Assembly (NCBI GenBank): GCA_964602485.1
Contig: CAZRQU010000028.1
Location: forward strand, 1-5,532
Source of the DNA: WJLG01 sp964602485
Lineage (GTDB): Bacteria > Patescibacteriota > Patescibacteriia > Patescibacteriales > WJLG01
DNA length: 5,532 bases
Reading direction: 5' to 3'
The position numbers and the translations under genes were made by a program. Under the pieces are notes generated by a model. The model was not told the origin of the DNA. It saw only the letters and a program-made list of their open reading frames with translations, and ran no database searches. Below, one piece after another: positions 1 to 5,477 of this stretch. Each line of letters begins with the position of its first letter. Position 1 is the stretch's first letter.

Positions 1-47
1 GCGCACAAACAAAGACAGGCCAAAAGGCCTGTTTTTTGTTTGTGTGT
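1..47 (+). terminator. Long intrinsic terminator of an upstream gene
   Basis: The core stem ACAGGCC (15-21) pairs with GGCCTGT (26-32) across an AAAA loop and is followed by a run of six T (32-37). The flanks keep pairing: positions 1-14 match 33-47 with one bulged base and a few G-T wobbles, so the hairpin has about 20 base pairs. It presumably ends transcription of a gene that lies outside the window. The reverse strand is only moderately T-rich after the hairpin, so + strand termination is the better reading. Confidence 0.8.
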
Positions 48-106
48 CAGGGCCCCAGGGGGCAAGGTTATAAAAAAATCAAACAAACTTTGAACATTGG
101 CTAATA

Positions 107-135
107 TTGACTGATTATTTTTTTTAGGTTATTAT
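107..135 (+). promoter_or_regulatory. Sigma-70 type promoter for rpmF-nusB
   Basis: TTGACT (107-112) is separated by 17 bases from TATTAT (130-135); each box matches the consensus at five of six positions. Transcription would start near 142, leaving a leader of about 58 bases before rpmF. The region is AT-rich, so chance matches are possible, but exact spacing and placement between a terminator and the first gene support it. Confidence 0.6.
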
Positions 136-199
136 TTAATCAGATTGTCGAAATAGATGATCCGTTTAATTTTTATTAATATTTCAGAGATTTGAAATT

Positions 200-400
200 A
201 TGTCAGTACCAAAAAAGAAACGAACCAAAGGATCTATAGGCAAAAGGAATTCTCACAGCGCTTTGAAGAGCGCTAAATTGAATAAATGCCCTAACTGCGG
301 ACAGAATATCCCTTCACACCAGGCTTGCCCTAGTTGTGGAACCTATAAAGGCCGTGATGTTAAGAAAAAGAAAACAGTCAAGGCTAAAACTTCCAAATAA
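200..400 (+). CDS. rpmF: Large-subunit ribosomal protein bL32
   Basis: The 66-residue product is a bL32 protein of the 50S subunit, which binds 23S rRNA near the peptide exit region. The N-terminus (MSVPKKKRTK) matches the usual basic start of the family, followed by the RNSHSALK segment around residues 16-23. Four cysteines at 30, 33, 43 and 46 form two CxxC pairs, so this is the zinc-binding form rather than the cysteine-free paralogue. The tail (residues 55-66) is lysine-rich, and the length is normal. The start is the only ATG that gives the conserved N-terminus; upstream there is only a weak purine stretch (AGAGA, 186-190). No terminator separates it from nusB, 63 bases downstream, so the two are probably cotranscribed. 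Confidence 0.95.
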   Translation: MSVPKKKRTKGSIGKRNSHSALKSAKLNKCPNCGQNIPSHQACPSCGTYKGRDVKKKKTVKAKTSK

Positions 401-463
401 TAGTTAATAATCTACATACATGGAATATTAACAATGTTTCATGCTCTATGTTCCTTGATCTTT

Positions 464-922
464 ATGTCCAATCGACACCTAGCCAGAACAATTGCCATGC
501 AAACTTTGTTTGCTTGGGATTTTAATGGTTGCAAAAGTGATAATATAGATAAGTTAATAAAGAATAATTTTTCTAATTTTGCTCCGGATTTTGATGATAA
601 TGGTTTTGTCGAGGCAAAGGTCAAGGGAGTTGTTGATAATCAGGATAAGATCGATCCTCTTATCAATAAATATGCTACTGAGTGGCCTTTAGAGCAAATA
701 ACCATAGTGGACAGGAATGTTCTAAGAATAGGAGCTTATGAGCTATTAATGGAAGATGATATTCCTCCTAAGGTAGCTATAAACGAGGCCATAGAGATAG
801 CTAAAACATTCGGCGGACAGTCTTCTGGAAAATTCGTCAATGGAGTGTTGGGAGCAATGTACAAGAATGAGTTGAACGAAGAAGAAGATAAAAAAGAAAA
901 TAAAGAAAACAAAAAAGAATAA
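464..922 (+). CDS. nusB: Transcription antitermination factor NusB
   Basis: NusB binds the boxA element of rRNA leader transcripts together with S10 (NusE) and helps RNA polymerase read through terminators. The product is 152 residues from this start. The N-terminal helix (NRHLARTIAMQTLFAWDF, residues 3-20) carries the arginines expected for RNA binding. The C-terminal half holds the family core: W74-P-L-E-Q-I, D83-R-N-V-L-R, Y92-E-L-L, I100-P-P, N108-E-A-I-E-I-A-K, and K123-F-V-N-G-V-L. The last 15 residues are an acidic and lysine-rich tail beyond the fold. An in-frame ATG at 434 would add ten residues (MFHALCSLIF) that do not look like NusB, so 464 is preferred. Neither start has a clear Shine-Dalgarno sequence. 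A boxA, its expected target, lies in the 23S leader at 3204-3218. Confidence 0.93.
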   Translation: MSNRHLARTIAMQTLFAWDFNGCKSDNIDKLIKNNFSNFAPDFDDNGFVEAKVKGVVDNQDKIDPLINKYATEWPLEQITIVDRNVLRIGAYELLMEDDIPPKVAINEAIEIAKTFGGQSSGKFVNGVLGAMYKNELNEEEDKKENKENKKE

Positions 923-950
923 CCCCAGCCTTATCCAGGGCGGGGTTTTT
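921..950 (+). terminator. Intrinsic terminator after nusB
   Basis: AACCCC (921-926) plus GCC (928-930), with one bulged A, pairs with GGC (939-941) plus GGGGTT (942-947) around an eight-base loop, and a T run ends at 950. The stem begins inside the nusB stop codon (920-922), so the hairpin is packed directly against the gene. It separates rpmF-nusB from rnc. Confidence 0.85.
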
Positions 951-975
951 ATGATTAAATTAATGAATTGCCACA

Positions 976-1004
976 TTGTTATATTGTTATATTGCTTTTA
1001 GAAT
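976..1004 (+). promoter_or_regulatory. Possible promoter for rnc-pilT
   Basis: TTGTTA (976-981) and TAGAAT (999-1004) are 17 bases apart, with four and five consensus matches. A start near 1011 would give a leader of about 36 bases before rnc. The terminator just upstream makes a separate promoter likely. The stretch contains a short ATTGTTAT tandem (975-990), so the match could be a chance result of AT-rich sequence. Confidence 0.4.
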
Positions 1005-1046
1005 GAGCGCAATTTAACCATTTAACAGTTTAGCAATAGACGATCA

Positions 1047-1739
1047 ATGGCAGACCTTAAAAAATTGCAAAAAAGGATCAAGGTTGATTTTAAAAATTTA
1101 GACCTCTTGAAACAATCTTTGGTCCATCGCTCTTATTTGAACGAGCACCATGATTTTTCCCTGGGGCATAATGAAAGATTGGAGTTCTTGGGAGACGCTG
1201 TTTTGGAGATAATAGTAACAGAGTTTCTTTTTAAGAACTATCCAGAGGAGCCAGAAGGTGAATTGACCAATTGGCGAGCCAGTCTAGTGAACGCCAAAAT
1301 GCTTTCTCGAGTAGCAGAGGAGCTTGATCTTGAGAGTTGCCTTTTTCTTTCTAAGGGTGAGGCTAAAGATAAAAATTCCAAAGCTAGACAGTTCATTTTA
1401 GCTGATGCGGTCGAAGCCTTGATAGGCGCGATCTATCTTGATCAAGGAAGCCCTAAAGCTAAGCAATTCATTTTGGATAATATATTGTCTAAATTGGACG
1501 AGATCTTGGAAAATGAACTTTACCATGATCCTAAATCAAAATTTCAGGAAAAGGCCCAGGAGGTCTTTGGTATAACCCCGCACTATAAAGTACTTTCTGA
1601 GACCGGTCCGGATCACGATAAGCTTTTTGAGATGGGACTTTATATAGGTGATGAGTTCATTACCAAATCCAAAGGGTCTTCAAAACAGGAAGCACAGGTC
1701 GAGGCGGCCAAAAAGGGAATAAAAAAGAAAAAATGGTAA
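1047..1739 (+). CDS. rnc: Ribonuclease III
   Basis: RNase III cuts double-stranded RNA, including the stems that bracket 16S and 23S rRNA in their precursors. The 230-residue product has normal length and both domains. In the nuclease domain (about 1-150) the signature NERLEFLGDAVLE spans residues 42-54, with the expected acidic residues E43, E46 and D50. The second catalytic motif is DAVEALIGAIYLD, with D120 and E123. The double-stranded RNA-binding domain runs from about 161 to 227 (DPKSKFQEKAQE near its start, KQEAQVEAAKKG near its end), followed by a lysine-rich end. No Shine-Dalgarno sequence is visible before the ATG. The stop codon lies 10 bases before the PilT gene, which implies cotranscription. 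The long helix-68 hairpin in the 23S gene of this window is a plausible substrate (inference). Confidence 0.96.
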   Translation: MADLKKLQKRIKVDFKNLDLLKQSLVHRSYLNEHHDFSLGHNERLEFLGDAVLEIIVTEFLFKNYPEEPEGELTNWRASLVNAKMLSRVAEELDLESCLFLSKGEAKDKNSKARQFILADAVEALIGAIYLDQGSPKAKQFILDNILSKLDEILENELYHDPKSKFQEKAQEVFGITPHYKVLSETGPDHDKLFEMGLYIGDEFITKSKGSSKQEAQVEAAKKGIKKKKW

Positions 1740-1749
1740 TTTATATATT

Positions 1750-2781
1750 ATGGCATTGAACATCAAAGACATCTTCTCAGCAGCAATAAAGAATAATGCT
1801 TCAGATGTCCATTTGGTCGTTGGTCTTAAGCCTGTTCTTAGGATCGATGGTAGCTTGGTGACCTTGAAGAAGTTTTCCAAGATAGCCAACAAGGATCTAC
1901 TTCAATCAATATCTTCCATATTAAGAGAAGAGCAAAAGGAAAAGTTCCTAAGCAAGAAGGATCTTGATCTTGGATATTCTTCCGGGGATATAAGGTTTAG
2001 GGTCAATATTCATCATGAAAAGGGGCATGTTGGTCTGGCTGCTCGCGTGATCAAAGATATTATGCCTACCTTGGAGTCTATTGGAATGCCTCCAAGTATA
2101 AATGATATATTGGATAATGGAAACGGGTTAGTGTTAGTGACCGGCCCTACCGGCTGTGGTAAATCCACTACTTTGGCCGCGATGGTTAATTATATAAATA
2201 ACAACCACGCTCGCAAGGTAATAACTTTGGAGGATCCCATAGAGTATGTTTTCAAATCTAACAAGAGTATAATAATCCAAAGACAGTTAGGAACGGACAT
2301 TCCTTCTTTTGCCAGCGGACTGAAACACGCCTTGCGCCAAGACCCTAATGTCATAATGGTTGGCGAAATGAGAGACTTGGATACTATAGCGGCCGCTATC
2401 ACCTTAGCCGAAACCGGACATCTGGTGATGGCTACTTTACATACTCACAATACGGCCCAATCAATAGATCGTATCATAGATGTTTTTCCGCCACATCAGC
2501 AGAATCAAATAAGAGCTCAATTATCCCTTACTTTAAAAGCGGTCGTTTCCCAGAAGCTGATGCCTAAAAAAGAAGGAGGAAGAATAGCGGCCAGAGAAAT
2601 AATGGTCAAGAATACGGCTGTATCCAATCTGATAAGAGAGAACAAGTTGGCTCAACTAAAAAGCATAATAGAGACCTCTCAGGCAGAAGGTATGATAAGC
2701 TTTGAGCGCGACATAAGGAATTTGCTTGAGGATAAATTGATAGAAAAAGAGGTGGCTGAAGCCAATATCAAAGCTCTATAA
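1750..2781 (+). CDS. pilT: Type IV pilus retraction ATPase PilT
   Basis: PilT is the cytoplasmic hexameric ATPase that drives pilus retraction in twitching motility and DNA uptake. The 343-residue product has normal family length. An N-terminal PAS-like domain (about 1-110) includes the ASDVHL start motif (residues 17-22). The ATPase core has Walker A GPTGCGKST (132-140, K138), an Asp box ITLEDPIEY (158-166), Walker B VIMVGEMRD (201-209) and a His box ETGHLVMATLHTHN (221-234). AVSNLIRE (290-297) corresponds to the AIRNLIRE motif typical of PilT rather than PilB, and there is no PilB-type N-terminal extension or cysteine cluster. It follows rnc by 10 bases. No other pilus gene is present here, so the assembly genes must be elsewhere. 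No clear ribosome binding site is visible. A PilU-like paralogue cannot be excluded. Confidence 0.92.
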   Translation: MALNIKDIFSAAIKNNASDVHLVVGLKPVLRIDGSLVTLKKFSKIANKDLLQSISSILREEQKEKFLSKKDLDLGYSSGDIRFRVNIHHEKGHVGLAARVIKDIMPTLESIGMPPSINDILDNGNGLVLVTGPTGCGKSTTLAAMVNYINNNHARKVITLEDPIEYVFKSNKSIIIQRQLGTDIPSFASGLKHALRQDPNVIMVGEMRDLDTIAAAITLAETGHLVMATLHTHNTAQSIDRIIDVFPPHQQNQIRAQLSLTLKAVVSQKLMPKKEGGRIAAREIMVKNTAVSNLIRENKLAQLKSIIETSQAEGMISFERDIRNLLEDKLIEKEVAEANIKAL

Positions 2782-2783
2782 TT

Positions 2784-2936
2784 CAAATTGCAAATCGCAA
2801 ACAACAAATAATGGATCGCGGATAAAATGCAAGCCACAAAGCTTGCGTTTTTTGTGGGTAAAGCATGATAAGAAAAGTTGTTTTTGAAGGAATTTTTAAC
2901 CTTTTTTGCTATTTGTAATTTGCTATTTGTAATTTG
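2784..2936. repeat. Imperfect 27-base inverted repeat around the pilT terminator
   Basis: The left arm (2784-2810) and the right arm (2910-2936) are complementary at 23 of 27 positions and are separated by 99 bases that contain the pilT terminator. Both arms are built from CAAAT/GCAAA-like words, so low complexity explains part of the match. It could be a small miniature element or a genome-wide intergenic repeat; no target duplication or coding content is evident. Confidence 0.5.
2824..2853 (+). terminator. Intrinsic terminator after pilT
   Basis: GCAAGC (2829-2834) pairs with GCTTGC (2841-2846) around the loop CACAAA. Four A-T pairs and a T-G wobble extend the stem to 11 pairs, and six T (2848-2853) follow. 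It ends the rnc-pilT transcript 43 bases after the stop codon and insulates it from the 23S promoter downstream. Confidence 0.82.
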
Positions 2937-2938
2937 CT
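2905..2938. repeat. Tandem 14-base AT-rich repeat
   Basis: The unit ATTTGTAATTTGCT occurs twice without a gap (2911-2924 and 2925-2938), preceded by a partial copy TTTGCT (2905-2910). It forms the right arm of the larger inverted repeat and ends ten bases before the -35 box of the 23S promoter. An effect on that promoter (AT-rich upstream element) is possible but unproven. Confidence 0.7.
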
Positions 2939-2947
2939 ATCAAGGGG

Positions 2948-2975
2948 TTGACATTTATTTTCATTAATGTATAAT
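2948..2975 (+). promoter_or_regulatory. Strong consensus promoter for the 23S rRNA gene
   Basis: Both boxes match the sigma-70 consensus exactly: TTGACA (2948-2953) and TATAAT (2970-2975), spaced 16 bases apart. AT-rich tandem repeats lie just upstream, where an UP element would sit. The start should be near 2982, giving a leader of about 330 bases before the mature 23S. It is the best promoter in the window and no other convincing one lies between it and the 23S gene. Confidence 0.82.
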
Positions 2976-3032
2976 AAGAAACATCCAAAACACACTTGAA
3001 ATATATGAAAAATCGAATACCAATATATAAAA

Positions 3033-3082
3033 TGCCAAGCAGTTAGAACGCCTGATTTTTTGCCGTTTAGAACCGCTTGGCA
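3033..3082 (+). promoter_or_regulatory. Candidate antiterminator hairpin in the 23S leader
   Basis: The segment 3033-3044 (TGCCAAGCAGTT) pairs with 3071-3082 (AACCGCTTGGCA) at 11 of 12 positions, with one A-C mismatch. Inside the loop, AACG (3047-3050) can also pair with CGTT (3064-3067). The 3' arm is the same sequence that forms the 5' arm and loop of the terminator at 3069-3093, so the two folds exclude each other. Because this fold is transcribed first, read-through would be the default state. It matches no riboswitch class that I recognise. Confidence 0.5.
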
Positions 3083-3096
3083 AAAGCGGTTTTTTT
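3069..3096 (+). terminator. Intrinsic terminator inside the 23S leader
   Basis: AACCGCTT (3071-3078) pairs perfectly with AAGCGGTT (3084-3091) around the loop GGCAA; a G-T and an A-T pair extend the stem to ten. A run of seven T (3090-3096) overlaps the end of the stem. It lies about 90 bases after the promoter start and more than 200 bases before the 23S, so it would either attenuate rRNA transcription or end a separate short RNA. Confidence 0.72.
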
Positions 3097-3203
3097 GAAC
3101 CTTTTTAAACAAGTTTAGTTGGCAGTGTTCGATACAAGCGATCAAGGATAGTGGTATTCTGAAGACCAAGTGATTGATCTTCAGAAAAATCTTTATTCTT
3201 GAA

Positions 3204-3218
3204 TGGACTTTAACAATT
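3204..3218 (+). promoter_or_regulatory. boxA antitermination element
   Basis: TGGACTTTAACAATT closely resembles the E. coli rRNA boxA (TGCTCTTTAACAATT as I recall it), with two differences near the 5' end and an intact CTTTAACAATT core. boxA in the nascent RNA is bound by NusB-S10, the first of which is encoded at 464-922. It lies about 90 bases before the 23S, a usual placement, but downstream of the leader terminator, so it cannot help polymerase pass that terminator. Confidence 0.72.
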
Positions 3219-3534
3219 GAATATATAGAAGAACGAGCAAAAAAATGCAATTCAAAAGATCGTTTGTCGACGATCTTAAAATACATACTTTTGGAATCAA
3301 AAGTGTGGGAAGATCTCGTTAAGAGCGTATGGCGGATGCCTAGACATAAGAAGACGACGAAGGACGTAGCAGCCTGCGATAAGCTTCGGTAAGGTGGCAA
3401 GCAACCTTTGACCCGAAGATTTCCGAATGGGGAAACCTGCCCTGTTGAAGACAGGGCGCGCTTCTAGCAATAGGAGCGGGATTACCCGGCGAACTGAAAC
3501 ATCTTAGTAGCCGGAGGAAGAGATAACAATCGTG

Positions 3535-3584
3535 TGCTTCGCTTATACTTAATCTAATTTTTTAGATTGTGTGTAAGCTGAGCA
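3535..3584 (+). other. Extra hairpin in 23S domain I (near E. coli position 230)
   Basis: About 47 bases are added just before the conserved TTCCC-TAGTAG-GGCGAGCGAA block. They fold into one hairpin: TGCTT (3535-3539) with GAGCA (3580-3584), GCTTATAC (3541-3548) with GTGTAAGC (3571-3578), and AATCTAA (3551-3557) with TTAGATT (3562-3568), closed by a TTTT loop. Flanking rRNA is intact, so this is a helix expansion or small intervening sequence rather than damage. Confidence 0.65.
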
Positions 3585-3612
3585 TTTATTCCCTTAGTAG
3601 TGGCGAGCGAAA

Positions 3613-3900
3613 AGGGAAGAGCCTAAACCTCATAGACCGCGTTTGGAGAAGCCTTCGGGCTGATCCAAACAGAAGGATCCAGGTCCACATGTCTATGGGA
3701 GGATGCAAGACTTTAACATTCATCACCTGGAAATGATGGGGTAGAGAAAAAAGTATAGCTCCAAGTTGAATCAAGCTGGAAAGTTTGGACCAAAGAGGGT
3801 GAAAGTCCCGTAAGCGAAAGGAGGCTATTGCTCTACGGTTAATGTTCTTAAGTACTGCGGGCCTCGTGAAATCCCGTAGGAATCAGGGTCGACTATGATC
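3613..3900 (+). other. Expanded 23S domain I segment
   Basis: Between the GTAG of the GGCGAGCGAA block (3597) and CAAGGCTAAATAC (3901) there are about 304 bases, against about 179 in E. coli by recall. Visible helices include GTTTGGA (3641-3647) with TCCAAAC (3664-3670), enclosing AGCC-TTCG-GGCT (3650-3661), and a small CATCA/TGATG hairpin (3721-3738). This region varies in length among bacteria, so expansion here is unusual in degree rather than in kind. Confidence 0.5.
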
Positions 3901-3923
3901 CAAGGCTAAATACTTCTTATGAT

Positions 3924-3960
<37 letters not shown>

Positions 3961-5333
3961 CATCCCGGTTAGGGAGTTGAAATAGTACCTGAAACCATAC
4001 GCTTACAAAGAGTTGGAGTCCCGCCTCGGCGGGATGACAGCGTGCCTATTGAAGAATGAGCCAACGAGTTTGCTGTATGTGGCTTGCTTAATCTCCTTTG
4101 GAGAGCAGGCATAGTGAAAGCGAGGGTTAACGCCCGTTTGTCGCATGCACAAGACCCGAAGCCGAGTGATCTAACCATGGCCAGGTTGAACTTCATCGAA
4201 AGATGAAGGGAGGACCGAACCCACTAGTCGTGCAACACTAGGGGATGAGCTGTGGTTAGCGCAGAAATTGTAATCGAACTCGGCAATAGCTGGTTCTCCT
4301 CGAAATAGCTTTAGGGCTAGCGTTAGATGCTGACTACCGGGGGTAGAGCACTGAATGAGGTTGGAGCCGAAAGGTATCCTCCTTAACCAAACTCCGAATA
4401 CCGGTAGGTGTAATCTAGCAGTTAGACTGTGGGGGCTAAGCTTCACTAGTCGAAAGGGAAACAGCCCAGACCGCCATCTAAGGTCCCTAAATATATGCTA
4501 AGTGTTAAAGGTTGTGTCGCGACTGCGACAACTAGGAGGTTGGCTTAGAAGCAGCCATCCTTTAAAGATAGCGTAACAGCTCACTAGTCAAGTTGTCTCG
4601 CGCCGAAAATGTATCGGGGCTAAGCATATTACCGAAGATGCGGATTCTATACTTTTAGTATAGAGTGGTAGAGGAGCATTCTTATCTGCGTTGAAGTCGG
4701 ATCGTGAGGTCCGGTGGAGCGATGAGAAGCGAAAATGTTGGCATAAGTAGCAAAAAGGCAGGTTAAAACCCTGCCCACCGAAAGCCTAAGGTTTCCTGGG
4801 CAACGCAAATCGACCCAGGGTTAGCCGGTCCTAAGACGAGGCCATTGTAGTGGTGGCGTAGTCGATGGATGAGCTGGTTAATATTCCAGCGCTACTCGTT
4901 TTTTCCGATGGGGGGACGGAGTTCTGAATTTTAAGCGTATTAATGGTATGTGCGTCGCTTATTTCAAGACCGCAACTAGGTAAATCCGGTTGCGCAAGGT
5001 CAAGAGATCGGCGAAAGGCGTTTCCTTCGGGTTTCTGCCGATTTAAGAGGAAGAATTTCCCAGAAAAACCTCTAGGGTTAAGAAACGAGTAACCGTACTA
5101 AAACCGACACAGGTAGGCGAGGCGAGAAGCCTCAGGTGTACGAGAGAACCTTCGCTAAGGAACTCGGCAAAACAGCGGCTGTAATTTCGAGATAAGGCCT
5201 GCCCCATTTCGATGGGGCCGCAGCTAAAGAGCTCAAGGGACTGTTTACCAAAAACATAGCTCTCTGCTAACTCGTAAGAGGATGTATAGGGGGTGACGCC
5301 TGGCCAGTGTCCAAACGTTAAGAGGAGGGGTTA

Positions 5334-5430
5334 TCCCTCACTACTTTGAGAATAACTAAAAGTTAGATTATTTTTGATCAAGGAAAAATAATCCGATCTT
5401 TTAAAAAGTTATTTACAAAGTAGTGAGGGA
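5334..5430 (+). other. Insertion hairpin at the tip of 23S helix 68
   Basis: Where E. coli has the short tip GCGCAAGC after GGGGTTA, this gene has 97 bases forming one long hairpin. The outer stem TCCCTCACTACTTTG (5334-5348) pairs perfectly with 5416-5430. AATAACT (5351-5357) pairs with AGTTATT (5407-5413), AAAAG (5358-5362) with CTTTT (5398-5402), and GATTATTTTT (5366-5375) with AAAAATAATC (5384-5393), closed by the loop GATCAAGG. The flanks (GAGGAGGGGTTA before, GAAGC after) are normal helix-68 sequence. It is too short for a group I intron and has no reading frame. It could be an RNase III-excised intervening sequence or a retained expansion. Confidence 0.8.
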
Positions 5431-5477
5431 GAAGCTTTGAATCCAAGCGTGGATGAACGCCGGCGATAACTATAATC

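Larger units (their letters stand above)
2982..3308 (+). other. Leader of the 23S rRNA transcript
   Basis: This stretch between the likely transcription start and the 23S 5' end has no convincing protein gene and no tRNA or 16S sequence. It holds, in order, an antiterminator/terminator pair (3033-3096), a 9-pair hairpin with arms TTCTGAAGA and TCTTCAGAA (3157-3186), a boxA (3204-3218), an 8-pair hairpin with arms AAGATCGT and ACGATCTT (3256-3277) and a 7-pair hairpin with arms ACTTTTG and CAAAAGT (3287-3304). The last two lie immediately before the mature 23S and may help define its 5' processing. Whether the leader also pairs with sequence downstream of the 23S, the usual RNase III stem, cannot be seen here. 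Confidence 0.6.

Noticed and set aside
434..463. Upstream nusB start at 434
   Set aside because: It would add ten hydrophobic residues not typical of NusB, while the ATG at 464 begins exactly at the conserved N-terminal helix; neither has a ribosome binding site.
746..976. Minus-strand frame rich in Phe and Ile, looking like a membrane protein
   Set aside because: It is the complement of the lysine and glutamate codons of the nusB tail and spans the nusB terminator.
968..993. Alternative rnc promoter TTGCCA with TATATT
   Set aside because: The spacing is only 14 bases; the TTGTTA and TAGAAT pair with 17-base spacing fits better.
2905..2938. CRISPR-like repeat
   Set aside because: The 14-base units are directly adjacent with no spacers and are low-complexity AT-rich sequence.
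3174..3392. 72-codon open frame on the plus strand
   Set aside because: It overlaps the boxA and the conserved 23S 5' end; the translated sequence has no known family features.
2909..3400. 163-codon open frame on the minus strand
   Set aside because: It runs across the 23S promoter, leader terminator, boxA and the 23S 5' end, has no recognisable domain, and its composition reflects the opposite-strand RNA features.
3969..4446. Minus-strand open frames inside the 23S gene
   Set aside because: They are antisense to strongly conserved rRNA and are the usual spurious frames seen in rRNA genes.
5334..5430. Self-splicing intron or homing endonuclease insertion in 23S
   Set aside because: At 97 bases it is too short for a group I or II intron, has no endonuclease frame, and folds as a single rod instead of an intron core.
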